Assembly: GCF_003330765.1 (NCBI RefSeq)
Contig: NZ_CP024904.1
Span: 558,001-622,000, forward strand
Direction: 5' to 3'
Source: Burkholderia pyrrocinia
GTDB taxonomy: Bacteria; Pseudomonadota; Gammaproteobacteria; Burkholderiales; Burkholderiaceae
DNA length: 64,000 nt
Below the pieces are notes generated by a model. The model had not been told where the DNA came from. It saw nothing but the letters and a program-made list of their open reading frames with translations, and did not search any database. A program made the translations under genes and the position numbers. The stretch's first letter is position 1, and every line of letters begins with the position of its first letter. Shown one piece after another: positions 45,826 to 54,461 of this stretch.

Positions 45826-47274
45826 TCAGCGCTGCTGCGTGTCCGTCGGCGTCTCGTCGAAGTAGCGCCGGTAGCTCTTGAGCAGCGCGGAGCGGCTCGA
45901 TACGCCCCAGCGGTTCGCGGTATCGAGCACGCCGCCGATCTGCGCGGCCTCGCCCGTCAGCTCGCGGCGGATGCCGTGCATCCGGTGGCGGCGCAGCACC
46001 TCGGTCGGCGCGAGCCCCGTATGTGCCTTGAAGGCGAGCTGCAGCGCGCGCACCGTCACGCCGATATGCGACGCGATCTCGTCGATCAACAGGTCGCGGC
46101 GGTGCGCATGCTCGACCATGTACCGGTACGCGCGGCGGTAGCGCGCGGGCAGCCGGGCAGATACATCGTCGTTCAGCGCGACAGCTGCATCGCCGCCCTT
46201 GCGCGCATCGGGCTTTGCCGCGAGCGCTTCGCTGCGCAGGCAGTACATCGCGTCGAGCGCATAGCGGTGATACAGACTGAGCGCCTCGTCGGTGCGCCCC
46301 TGCTGGCGGCGCACTTTCGCGATGCAGAACAGGTAGTCGAGATCCTGGTTCGCGCCCTCGCCGGCCTGATGCAGCAGCGTGATCACGTGTTCGGCAAGAT
46401 CGTCCGCGCTACCGGCGAGCGCGGCGAGCGCAAGCTCGATCGCCTGCGTGCGGCGCGTCCCGGCGGTCTGGTTCGGCCGCAACGCGACGATCAGCGCGGC
46501 GCTCGCGTCCGCTGGACGGGCGTTGCCTTCCGCAAGACGAAGCAGGCGGGCAACGTGCTCGAGGCGCCGCCGCAGCCCCTGCGCCGCGTCGGGCAGCGCG
46601 TGTGCGGCTGCGTCGGCTTCGGCCGCTTCGCGATGCGTGCGGGCGCCGGCCTCCAGCGGCGTCGCCTGCCAGAACGCATGGTCGCGCAGCCGATCGGCAC
46701 GGCGAATCTGCAGTTGCACATCGAGGTCGAGCGTCGCCGCGTCGACGATGCGCTGCGCGAGCGGATCGAGCGCAGCGGCCGCGCTCGCGGCAGCCTCGAG
46801 CGCGGAACGCGCTGCATCCGCCTGCCCGAGATGAAAGTGCGCGAACGCCGAGCCGAGTGCGCCCTGCAGCCGGTCGAGCGGCTCGCTGTCGCGATCGAGC
46901 AGCAGTTGCGCGAAGCAGTTCAGTGCCGTGCGGAAGCGCCGCCGCGCGAGCATTTGCCAGCCCGTGTTGCGGCACGATGCGACGCGCACCGTCCCGCCCT
47001 GTGCGCGCCTTGACTTCTGCTCGCGCCGATAGGATTCCTCTGCGTCCTCGAAAAACTCGAGTGCCAGAAGCGCATCGCTCAACGCGCCGAACAGCACGCC
47101 CTCGTCATTCGCCAGATCGTCGCGCGCGGACGATGCGCCGACGCGTTCCGCGCGGCGCTCCGCGTCGCGCAATGCGGCTTCGAAATCGCCCGCCAGCATC
47201 TGCGCCGCATGGTCGGGCAGCGCATGCCGATGCACGAGGGCAGACACGGCGCCGAAGTAGGTGAGATGAAACAT
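45826..47274 (-). CDS. hrpB: HrpB-type AraC activator of the type III secretion regulon
   Basis: A 482-aa regulator with a long alpha-helical, TPR-like N-terminal part (about 1-370) and a C-terminal AraC HTH (about 375-475, e.g. IASHIGVTVRALQLAFKAHTGLAPTEVLRRHRM). Length and layout match HrpB of Ralstonia (about 477 aa) and HrpX of Xanthomonas, which bind hrpII/PIP boxes. Start 47274 has GGAG/AGGT upstream. Five matching boxes occur in this window and are its likely targets. No strict box precedes hrpB itself. Confidence 0.87.
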   Translation of the reverse strand: MFHLTYFGAVSALVHRHALPDHAAQMLAGDFEAALRDAERRAERVGASSARDDLANDEGVLFGALSDALLALEFFEDAEESYRREQKSRRAQGGTVRVASCRNTGWQMLARRRFRTALNCFAQLLLDRDSEPLDRLQGALGSAFAHFHLGQADAARSALEAAASAAAALDPLAQRIVDAATLDLDVQLQIRRADRLRDHAFWQATPLEAGARTHREAAEADAAAHALPDAAQGLRRRLEHVARLLRLAEGNARPADASAALIVALRPNQTAGTRRTQAIELALAALAGSADDLAEHVITLLHQAGEGANQDLDYLFCIAKVRRQQGRTDEALSLYHRYALDAMYCLRSEALAAKPDARKGGDAAVALNDDVSARLPARYRRAYRYMVEHAHRRDLLIDEIASHIGVTVRALQLAFKAHTGLAPTEVLRRHRMHGIRRELTGEAAQIGGVLDTANRWGVSSRSALLKSYRRYFDETPTDTQQR

Positions 47275-47377
47275 CGCTGACCTCGCTCCTGTAGACATCG
47301 AATGGAAGTGGAGGACAGCATACGAACGAAGCGGGCCTGCAATGCTCACCAAACTTCATCACAATTTTCAATAAATC

Positions 47378-48235
47378 TCACCGACCGCTGCGTTCACCGT
47401 CGCGGCTCGTGTCGCCGCTCTTGCCACTGCCCGTGTCGCCGCGCAGCACGGTATCGAAGTGCACGAACGCGAGTTCGGTCTTCACCTGCGCGACGAACGC
47501 CTGTGCCAGCAGCGCAAGCAGCAGCAGCGCGAGCGCGCCGCGCACCGGCTGGCTGAGGTTCGACGGTTCCAGCTTCTCGGCCGTGCGCGACATGTAGCCG
47601 AAGCCGAGCTCGATCAACGCGAGAATCAGCATGATCGGGCCGGCCAGCTTCGCGATCGCGGTCATCATCGAGTCGGTCCGTTTCAGCAGGAACGATTCCG
47701 CGATGCCGCCGACATCGGGTGCGGCCTGCACCAGCGGCCACCAGCGAAACGACTCGTAGATCGCGCCGAGCAGTACGATCATCCCGCCAAGCACGTAGAA
47801 CAGCGCGATGGAGAGCTGCATCAGCGTGTTGGCGACCGGTGTGCTCTGGTCGCCGTGCATCGGGTTGTTCATCTGCACGCTGTTGTAGCCGGCGAGATCG
47901 TCGACGATCGTGCCGACGCCTTCAGCGATCCAGAAGATCGTCGACGCCGCATAGCCGATCAGCACGCCGACGAACGCCTCCTTCGCGGTCAGCATCACGA
48001 GCCGCAGCATGTCGGCCGATGCGAGCGCATCCGCGGGCTGGCCGTATGCGACGAACAGCGCGAACATCAGCACGATGCCGTTGCGCACGGTGCCCGTCAC
48101 CGCTTCCTCGCTCGTCGCCGGCAGGATCGTGAACACTGCGAGCAGCCGCACGCTCGACAGCGCAAGCAGATAGAAGAAGCCGAGCCCCTGGCCCTGCAGC
48201 GCAAAGAGCGCGTCGCCGAACGTTGCGCCCGTCAT
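47378..48235 (-). CDS. hrcT: Type III secretion export apparatus protein SctT
   Basis: A 285-aa inner-membrane protein with about six hydrophobic helices (FYLLALSSVRLLAVFTILPA, LTAKEAFVGVLIGYAAS) and the family's central loop VDDLAGYNSVQMNNPM. It is part of the R-S-T export gate. A short polar C-terminus ends RDGERSGR. Last gene of the leftward hrpB-type operon; its start overlaps the stop of the SctO gene. Confidence 0.93.
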   Translation of the reverse strand: MTGATFGDALFALQGQGLGFFYLLALSSVRLLAVFTILPATSEEAVTGTVRNGIVLMFALFVAYGQPADALASADMLRLVMLTAKEAFVGVLIGYAASTIFWIAEGVGTIVDDLAGYNSVQMNNPMHGDQSTPVANTLMQLSIALFYVLGGMIVLLGAIYESFRWWPLVQAAPDVGGIAESFLLKRTDSMMTAIAKLAGPIMLILALIELGFGYMSRTAEKLEPSNLSQPVRGALALLLLALLAQAFVAQVKTELAFVHFDTVLRGDTGSGKSGDTSRDGERSGR

Positions 48236-48741
48236 CGGATCGCCGCCTGCGCGCGGCGGCGCCGCGCCGCATCGATCACGCCTTCCATTGCTTCTTCCTC
48301 GTCGGCCTCGTCGCGTGCGGCCTGCGCTTCGCGGCGCTCGCGCGCCTCGCGCCGTGCGTACCAGTCCGCTTGCGCCCCGGTGCGCGCGAGCTGCGCGCGC
48401 GTATCGTCGAGCGTGCGCTGCGACGCGTCGCGGGCCTCGCGCGCGCGTTCGGCATCCTCTCGAGCGGCGGTGCACCGTTCGTTCAGCACGTCGCGATAGC
48501 GTGCGTCGGCGAGATACGCGTCCGCCGCGATCGCTTGCCCGTTCGCCATTGCCCGAGCGATCCGCTGCGTGTGCGCATGCAGCGCTTCGTCGCTGGCCGC
48601 AACCTGCCGGTTCGATCGCGCGAGCGCCTCGTCGGCACGGGCCAGCGCCGCGCGCGCCGCCGCCGCTTCGTCGTCGAGCCGGCGCCGCTTGCGCTCCTTC
48701 AGATCGTGCAGCATGCGCCACGCGCGTGTATGGTCAGTCAT
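48232..48741 (-). CDS. hrpB7: SctO / HrpB7 stalk-type coiled-coil protein
   Basis: A 169-aa, almost fully helical charged protein rich in Arg, Ala and Glu. SctO proteins link the ATPase to the export gate. The assignment rests on size, coiled-coil composition and position between hrcN and hrcT, the place of hrpB7 in Xanthomonas. It overlaps both neighbours. Confidence 0.82.
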   Translation of the reverse strand: MTDHTRAWRMLHDLKERKRRRLDDEAAAARAALARADEALARSNRQVAASDEALHAHTQRIARAMANGQAIAADAYLADARYRDVLNERCTAAREDAERAREARDASQRTLDDTRAQLARTGAQADWYARREARERREAQAARDEADEEEAMEGVIDAARRRRAQAAIR

Positions 48742-50074
48742 CGCCGACGGCCTCCCGCAGCCGGTCGAGCGTCGTGTCGTAGTCGGTGAGATCTTCCGTC
48801 GACTGATTCAGGAAACCGCGAATCGCGTCGATGCGCGCGATCGCATCGTCGGCGAGCGGATCGCTGCCCGCACGATATTCGCCGACCTGCAACAGCGTCT
48901 CCACGTCGCGATACTTCGCGAGCAGCCGGCGCAGCCGGCCGGCCGCGCTGCGATGCTCGGGCGTCGCGATCTGGGACATCACGCGGCTCAGGCTGCCGAG
49001 CACGTCGAGCGCCGGATACTGGTTGCGCGCGGCGATCTCGCGCGACAGGACCAGATGGCCGTCGAGAATGCCGCGCACTTCCTCCGCGATCGGATCGTTG
49101 CCGCTCTCGTCTTCCGCCAGCACCGTGTAGAACGCGGTGATCGAGCCGCGATCGCTCATGCCGGCGCGTTCGAGCAGCCTCGGCAGTTCCGCGAAGATCG
49201 ACGGCGGAAAGCCTCGCCGCGTCGGCGGCTCGCCGCTCGCGAGGCCGATCTCGCGCTGCGCGCGCGCAAAGCGCGTCAGCGAATCCATCATCAGCAGCAC
49301 CCGCATCCCGCGCGCGCGAAAGTCCTCGGCAATCGCCGTGCCGACATGGGCCGCCTTCGCGCGTTCGATGGACGAGCGATCCGACGTTGCACACACGACG
49401 ACGCTGCGCGCCATCCCTTCTTCCCCGAGAATCAGTTCGATGAATTCGCGCACCTCGCGGCCGCGCTCGCCGATCAGCACGATCACGTTCACGTCGCAGC
49501 GCGTGCCGCGCGCGAGCATGCCCATCAGCGTGCTCTTGCCGACGCCCGCCGCCGCGAAGATGCCCATCCGCTGCCCCTCGCCGAGCGTCATCAGGCCGTC
49601 GAGCGCGCGCACGCCGGTCGGCATCGGCGCGTCGATCAGCCGGCGCGTCATCGGGTCGGGCGCGTTCGCCTGCACCGGCGCATGGCCGTCGTGTTCGACC
49701 GGACCGAGGCCGTCGGCCGGCTCGCCGAGGCCGTCGAGCACGCGGCCAAGCAGCCCCATGCCGACCGGCGCACCGAGCGGACGGCCGGTGCCGATCACGC
49801 GCGTGTCGCGCGACAGGCCGGCGACCGGCCCGAACGGTGCGAGCAACGCGAGATTGCGGCTGAAGCCGACCACTTCCGCGCGTTGCAGCAGCGCGCCGTC
49901 ACGCTGCCGCAGTTCGCACACTTCGCCGATCGTGACGTCGAGGCCGTCGACGCGCAGCATCGTGCCGATCGACTCGATCACCTTGCCGTAGCGACGCCCG
50001 GGCGCGAGCGCGCCCAGGGCCGCGTCGAGCGCATCCGGCAGCGCGTCGAGGCCGATGTGGGTCGCGACGCTCAT
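48734..50074 (-). CDS. hrcN: Type III secretion ATPase
   Basis: A 446-aa FliI/YscN ATPase that energises unfolding and export. Walker A is AAAGVGKST (174-182, K180). Further motifs are [12 protein letters not shown] and Walker [12 protein letters not shown], plus the catalytic loop [14 protein letters not shown]. Start 50074 is the family start; the long upstream frame is antisense noise over SctL. It overlaps the SctL stop (ATGA). Confidence 0.95.
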   Translation of the reverse strand: MSVATHIGLDALPDALDAALGALAPGRRYGKVIESIGTMLRVDGLDVTIGEVCELRQRDGALLQRAEVVGFSRNLALLAPFGPVAGLSRDTRVIGTGRPLGAPVGMGLLGRVLDGLGEPADGLGPVEHDGHAPVQANAPDPMTRRLIDAPMPTGVRALDGLMTLGEGQRMGIFAAAGVGKSTLMGMLARGTRCDVNVIVLIGERGREVREFIELILGEEGMARSVVVCATSDRSSIERAKAAHVGTAIAEDFRARGMRVLLMMDSLTRFARAQREIGLASGEPPTRRGFPPSIFAELPRLLERAGMSDRGSITAFYTVLAEDESGNDPIAEEVRGILDGHLVLSREIAARNQYPALDVLGSLSRVMSQIATPEHRSAAGRLRRLLAKYRDVETLLQVGEYRAGSDPLADDAIARIDAIRGFLNQSTEDLTDYDTTLDRLREAVGDD

Positions 50075-50781
50075 GCGGGCTGCTCCGCATCGGGCCCCGC
50101 ATGCGCGGCAGACAGCACCCGCTGCAGCGCGCGGCGCACGCTGGCCAGTTGCTCGGACAGGCTGCATTCGAGCACGCCGGCATCCCATTCGCAGACGCAG
50201 CCGCCGGGGTCCATGCGCGGCTCGCACACGATCTCGACAGGCAGCGTCCAGCCGAGCGCATGCGCCGCATGGTCGAAAGCCGCGCGCGCCGCTTCGGCAT
50301 CGTCCGGATGTACGTCGATGCGCAGGAACGTCGCGTCCGAGATCGACCGGTCGAGCGCATGCGCGATCTTCGCGTAGAACGCGTCGTGCGCATCGATGCG
50401 CACGACGTGTTCGCATGCGCGCATCAGGACGTCCGCAAGGCGTGCGTTCGCGTTCGCGAGCGCGTCCCGTTCGTCGCAGGCCGCCTGCACGACCCGTGCA
50501 TTCCACTCGTCGAGCGCACGCCGCCGGCCAGCCGCGTAGCCGAGCCGCGCGCTGCGCTCGAACTTCAGTTGCGCGCCATGCGCGAGCGCAGCCATTTCGT
50601 CGCGTGCGGCCGCGACGATGCCCGTCGCCTCGTCCCGCGCGTCGCGCAGCATGCGTTCGCACTCGTCGCGCATGCGTGCGTATGCGTCGTCGAGTTCGAC
50701 GAGCGTCGAGAACGCTTCGCGCCGGATCACATCGCCGTCGACGCCTACGCCGCCTTCGTCGCTTCGTAGCCAAACAACCAT
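50071..50781 (-). CDS. hrpB5: SctL / HrpB5 ATPase regulator
   Basis: A 236-aa FliH/YscL-like stator: a helical, charged N-terminal part (about 25-110) and a C-terminal domain with [18 protein letters not shown] and [18 protein letters not shown], typical of the SctL C-terminus (segment DPGGCVCE). It anchors the ATPase to the sorting platform. It overlaps the SctK gene by 37 bases. Confidence 0.85.
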   Translation of the reverse strand: MVVWLRSDEGGVGVDGDVIRREAFSTLVELDDAYARMRDECERMLRDARDEATGIVAAARDEMAALAHGAQLKFERSARLGYAAGRRRALDEWNARVVQAACDERDALANANARLADVLMRACEHVVRIDAHDAFYAKIAHALDRSISDATFLRIDVHPDDAEAARAAFDHAAHALGWTLPVEIVCEPRMDPGGCVCEWDAGVLECSLSEQLASVRRALQRVLSAAHAGPDAEQPA

Positions 50782-51452
50782 GTCAGTTCCGGAAAGAGTT
50801 CGGGTAAGCGCCGGAAGAACATCGCTCCGAGCGCGTCGTGCAGTTCGCCGGCGTCCTCCGCTTTGCTGCCCGGTGAGCGTGCAGGCAGTGCCAGCTCGAT
50901 CAATGCGGCCGCACGCGGATCGACACGCGGTTCGGCGAGAATGCGCCGCCAGCCGTCGTGGAGCCACGCCGACACCGGCGCATCGTCCGCGAGCAGCGGC
51001 TCGGCGTAGGTCGCGGCGCCTACGTCCGCGCATGCCGTCAGCAGATGCGCCACGAAGCCCGCACCTGCGTGCGCGTCGAACCGGTCGAGGCGTGCGGCGT
51101 CGATGCAGCGCCGCAGCGCGTCGGCACGCGCGAACAGCGCACGCGCCAGCAGCACGCGGCCGAGTTCGGCACGGCTCAGCAACGCAAGGCGAGAAGCCGG
51201 CGCATCGAATGCGCGGACCGGCGGCGCGACCGCGCCGACGGCGGCCGCCAGCCACGCCCGCCGCGCGTCGCGGCCGGCGCGTCGCCACGCGGCGCCTGGC
51301 AGCCCGAAATGCGCGTGTGCCGCTGCCGGGTCGAGCAGCGCTGCGCGCTCGGTGATGCGCGCGCGCCATGCAAGGGCCGCGCGCGCGAGCCATACGGCGC
51401 CCGCGCCTGCGCAGGCGGCACCATCGACACGATCGGCATCGAGTTCGTCCAT
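50745..51452 (-). CDS. hrpB4: SctK / HrpB4 sorting-platform protein
   Basis: A 235-aa Ala/Arg-rich protein, poorly conserved as is usual for SctK. The call depends on position between hrcJ and hrpB5 and on size. The ATG at 51452 (MDELDADRV) is chosen since the upstream frame is antisense to hrcJ; no good ribosome site is seen. Confidence 0.72.
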   Translation of the reverse strand: MDELDADRVDGAACAGAGAVWLARAALAWRARITERAALLDPAAAHAHFGLPGAAWRRAGRDARRAWLAAAVGAVAPPVRAFDAPASRLALLSRAELGRVLLARALFARADALRRCIDAARLDRFDAHAGAGFVAHLLTACADVGAATYAEPLLADDAPVSAWLHDGWRRILAEPRVDPRAAALIELALPARSPGSKAEDAGELHDALGAMFFRRLPELFPELTWLFGYEATKAA

Positions 51453-51463
51453 CGTGCGCGGCC

Positions 51464-52243
51464 CTACGCGTGACCCGACTGCGCGGTCGGTTCGGGCTGC
51501 GCGGCGGCTGCCGCGCCCATTCGCCAGCCGCCGCGGCGACGCACGAACACATAACCCGCATAACCGAGCGCGGCCAGCACCGCGGCACCGCCCGCGGCCG
51601 CGAACGGCCACACGGGCACACCGCCTCGCGGCGCGGCCACATCAGCTTCGTCCTGCAGCGTGCTCGGCACCATCGTGACGCTCACGTTCTCGTACGTGAG
51701 CCCTTCGACGCTGTGCACGACGAGGTTCTTGATACTCGGCATCAGCGACGCGACGTCGGTGCCCGGGCGGTACTTGATGAACACCGCCGCGCTCGACGGC
51801 TTGACCGTCTGCGACAGCGGGTCGTTGTTCGGCAGCACGATCTGCACGTTCGCGACGATCACGCCGTCGATGTTGCCGAGCGTCTGCGACAGCTGTTCCG
51901 ATACGCCGTAGATGAAGCGCACGCGCTCCTCGGTCGGCGTCGAGATCAGCCCGTCCTTCTTGAACATCTCGCCGAGATTCGCATGCTTGTCGCGCGGCAT
52001 CCCGTGCGCGTGCAGCACCTCGAGCGCGTGCGCGGTCTGCTCCTTCGGCGCGGCGATCGACCACGTCTTGCCGTCGTCCGGCGTGACCTTGTGCGCGGCG
52101 ACGCCCGCGCGCAGCAGCACGACCAGCATGTCGTTCGCGTCGGCCTCGGTCAGCTTCGTGTACAGGTCGCCGTCGCATGCCGCGACCGACAGCGCGAACG
52201 CGACGGTCAGCAGCACGCGCGCGCATCGCCCGGTTCCGTTCAT
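51464..52243 (-). CDS. hrcJ: Inner-ring lipoprotein SctJ
   Basis: A 259-aa lipoprotein of the inner-membrane ring. Lipobox LSVAAC with C23 lipidated. Two ring-building domains follow ([34 protein letters not shown] with VQIVLP), then a C-terminal transmembrane helix at about 211-232 ([20 protein letters not shown]) and an Arg-rich tail. Confidence 0.94.
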   Translation of the reverse strand: MNGTGRCARVLLTVAFALSVAACDGDLYTKLTEADANDMLVVLLRAGVAAHKVTPDDGKTWSIAAPKEQTAHALEVLHAHGMPRDKHANLGEMFKKDGLISTPTEERVRFIYGVSEQLSQTLGNIDGVIVANVQIVLPNNDPLSQTVKPSSAAVFIKYRPGTDVASLMPSIKNLVVHSVEGLTYENVSVTMVPSTLQDEADVAAPRGGVPVWPFAAAGGAAVLAALGYAGYVFVRRRGGWRMGAAAAAQPEPTAQSGHA

Positions 52244-52250
52244 TACGCCC

Positions 52251-52658
52251 TCACTGGTTCTTGAACAGCGTCTGCACCGCGCTCTTGCCCGATTGCGCAA
52301 GGCCGGAACCGACGTTCAGGTTGAACGTCGCGACCGTCAGCTCGCTCATCAGCTGCATCTGGTGCGCGGTCAGTTCCGCGATACTCATCGTCTGCGCATT
52401 CGCGACGAACGAATCGACGTCCTGGAACGTCGTGTCCAGCGCCTGCTGTTGCGCGCCCATCACGCGATCGATCGCCGACGGGCCGCCGGCATGCTGCGCG
52501 TCCGGCGGCGCCGGTTGCGCATCGTGCATCAACGCTTGAAACCGGTCGACCAGATGCTGCGCGGGCCGCGCGGGCGCGCCGGCGGTCTGGCCTGCATCCG
52601 CACCGGCAACGCCCGGTATGGCGGACGGCACCGGCGGAACGGGAGGAATCGCTGTCAT
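52251..52658 (-). CDS. hrpB2: Inner-rod protein SctI / HrpB2
   Basis: A 135-aa protein with a Pro/Ala-rich N-terminus and the conserved C-terminal helix [19 protein letters not shown] of HrpB2, the early-secreted inner rod component. It lies 7 bases upstream of hrcJ. Confidence 0.88.
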   Translation of the reverse strand: MTAIPPVPPVPSAIPGVAGADAGQTAGAPARPAQHLVDRFQALMHDAQPAPPDAQHAGGPSAIDRVMGAQQQALDTTFQDVDSFVANAQTMSIAELTAHQMQLMSELTVATFNLNVGSGLAQSGKSAVQTLFKNQ

Positions 52659-52686
52659 CGTGGCCTCGCGTCGGGCGTGCGCGGGC

Positions 52687-53145
52687 TCACGCCCGCAGGT
52701 AGTGAAACTGCGACAGGTCGGCCTGTGCGGCCGGCGCGGCGGCCTCGGCCGCCTGCGGCTCGTCGGCCGGCTTCGGCTGCCCGCTCAACAGCTTCACGAG
52801 CGATACCGCATCGGCATCGAGGTTCTCCTCGATCACTTCGTTCGCGGTGATCGACCAGCCCGGATCGCCGATCGCGAACAGGCAGCACGCGAGCAGTGCC
52901 TTGCTGAGCGGCAGCGGCGACTGTTCGGCCTCGACCGTGCGCAGCATGCGCGCCGCGTCGCGGAATTGCCCGCGCTTCAACGCGATCCACGCGTCGAACG
53001 TCTCGAGCGCCTTGATCTTCGGCCGCAGCACGCGCACCGCAGCCAGCACGGCCTCGGATTCGGCGATCCGGTTGCGTTGCAGTCCGACCGTAACGACTTC
53101 GATCAATGCCTTCACCACGTCGCCGCCGCATTGCGTGTATTCCAT
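52687..53145 (-). CDS. hrpB1: HrpB1-family type III secretion protein
   Basis: A 152-aa HrpB1/HrpK-family protein with TPR-like helices: a VVTVGLQRNRIAESEAVLAAV stretch, FDAWIALKRGQFRDAARML and ALLACCLFAIGDPGW. In Xanthomonas HrpB1 is periplasmic and binds peptidoglycan. Start 53145 has AGGAGA upstream; the frame extends back through the promoter. First gene of the leftward operon, driven by the hrpII box at 53201-53262. Confidence 0.88.
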   Translation of the reverse strand: MEYTQCGGDVVKALIEVVTVGLQRNRIAESEAVLAAVRVLRPKIKALETFDAWIALKRGQFRDAARMLRTVEAEQSPLPLSKALLACCLFAIGDPGWSITANEVIEENLDADAVSLVKLLSGQPKPADEPQAAEAAAPAAQADLSQFHYLRA

Positions 53146-53200
53146 CGCTGGTTCTCCTGTCATCCGTGGTTGCGCCGCACGCCGCGACGTCTGCTGCGCC

Positions 53201-53262
53201 ACGATAGCGACGCACGCCCCGGGCAGCGCGGCCGGACGCGAAGCGGCGCGTGCGCGGGCGAA
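53201..53262 (-). promoter_or_regulatory. hrpII/PIP box and -10 element for the leftward core operon
   Basis: On the minus strand: TTCG (53262-53259), 16 bases, TTCG (53242-53239), 32 bases, TATCGT (53206-53201). The -10 hexamer is the same as that of the harpin-like gene. The leader to hrpB1 is about 50 bases. Confidence 0.82.
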
Positions 53263-53285
53263 CCGGCCGTCGGCCGGCGCGGCAT

Positions 53286-53347
53286 TTCGCGCGCGCGGCG
53301 GCGTCTTCGTGCACCGTGCCGCATGCCCGGCAGCGCGTTGCGACAAT
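53286..53347 (+). promoter_or_regulatory. hrpII/PIP box and -10 element for the rightward core operon
   Basis: TTCG (53286-53289), 16 bases, TTCG (53306-53309), 32 bases, GACAAT (53342-53347). The -10 deviates from YANNNT only at its first base. hrcU starts 30 bases after the -10, giving a short leader. Confidence 0.78.
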
Positions 53348-53376
53348 CGGCGCGAACCTCACTTCGACGCCAGCCC

Positions 53377-54453
53377 ATGTCCGACGAAAAGACCGAACAG
53401 CCGACCGCGAAGCGGCTTCGCGACGCGCGCGAGGACGGCGAAGTCGCGACGAGCCCGGACGTGACCGTCGCCGCCGTATTCATCGCGATCACGGTGCTGC
53501 TGTCGACCGCCGGCAATTACTTCGGCGATCACCTGCGTGCGCTGCTCGCGATCGGCGTCGATATCGGGGCCGCACAACGCGACACGTTCGAGCTGCACCG
53601 TGCGCTGGGCAGGATGGCGATCGAAGGCGCGTGCATCGCCGGTCCGTTCGTCGCGGTCGCCGCGCTGGCCGCGATTGCCGGCTCGGTGTGCCAGGCCGGA
53701 CTCGTGCTGTCGCTCGAACCCGTGATGCCGAAGCTCGATGCGATCAATCCGGCAACGGGCCTTCGCAAGATCTTCTCGATGCGCACCGTCATCGACCTGT
53801 TGAAGCTGCTCGTCAAGGCGATCGTGGTCGGCGTCGTGCTCTGGCAAGGCGTCTTGCAGCTGCTGCCGCTGATTCTCGGTGTCGCGCACGAGCCGCTCGC
53901 CGACGTCGTGCAGATCGGCTGGCGGGTGCTGTGCCGGTTTACCGCGATCGCCTGCGCGCTGTTCGTCGTGGTCGGCGCGGCTGACTGGGGAATCCAGCGC
54001 TGGCTGTTCGTTCGCGATCACAGGATGTCGAAGGACGAGGTCAAGCGCGAATTCAAGGACGTCGACGGCAACCAGGAAATCAAGGGCGAACGCCGCAAGA
54101 TCGCGCACGAGCTGATCTTCGGCGACCCGCGGCAGCGTGTCGCTCAGGCGAAGGCCGTGGTCGTCAATCCAACGCACTACGCGGTCGCACTCGGCTACGA
54201 CGCCGACGCGCTCGGCGTGCCGCACGTGCTGGCAAAAGGCGTCGACGACGCCGCGCTGCAGCTGCGCGCGTACGCGATCGCGCATGGCGTGCCGATTATC
54301 GCGAATCCGCCGCTCGCGCGCGCGCTGCATCGGGTCGACATCGACGCGCCGATTCCGGAAGCACTGTTCGAGGCTGTCGCCGCGGTGCTGAAATGGGTCG
54401 ACGATCTCGGCCGCCCGGCGGACGGCGACGCGCCCGCCCAATCCCTCCTCTGA
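53377..54453 (+). CDS. hrcU: Export switch protein SctU
   Basis: A 358-aa FlhB/YscU protein. It has four hydrophobic helices in the first 210 residues, a linker, and the autocleavage motif N264-P265-T266-H267 (VVVNPTHYAVAL). Cleavage switches substrate specificity. The N-terminus SDEKTEQPTAKRLRDAREDG is typical. First gene of the rightward operon. Confidence 0.95.
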   Translation: MSDEKTEQPTAKRLRDAREDGEVATSPDVTVAAVFIAITVLLSTAGNYFGDHLRALLAIGVDIGAAQRDTFELHRALGRMAIEGACIAGPFVAVAALAAIAGSVCQAGLVLSLEPVMPKLDAINPATGLRKIFSMRTVIDLLKLLVKAIVVGVVLWQGVLQLLPLILGVAHEPLADVVQIGWRVLCRFTAIACALFVVVGAADWGIQRWLFVRDHRMSKDEVKREFKDVDGNQEIKGERRKIAHELIFGDPRQRVAQAKAVVVNPTHYAVALGYDADALGVPHVLAKGVDDAALQLRAYAIAHGVPIIANPPLARALHRVDIDAPIPEALFEAVAAVLKWVDDLGRPADGDAPAQSLL

Positions 54454-54461
54454 CGCTCATC

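Noticed and set aside
42074..45865. A 1263-codon plus-strand frame opposite the TonB receptor and hrcC
   Set aside because: Antisense shadow of two well-supported genes, with Arg/Ala/His-rich composition.
47275..47377. hrpII box upstream of hrpB
   Set aside because: TTCG motifs occur on the minus strand but with spacing other than 16 bases (20 for the nearest pair), so autoregulation by a standard box is not supported.
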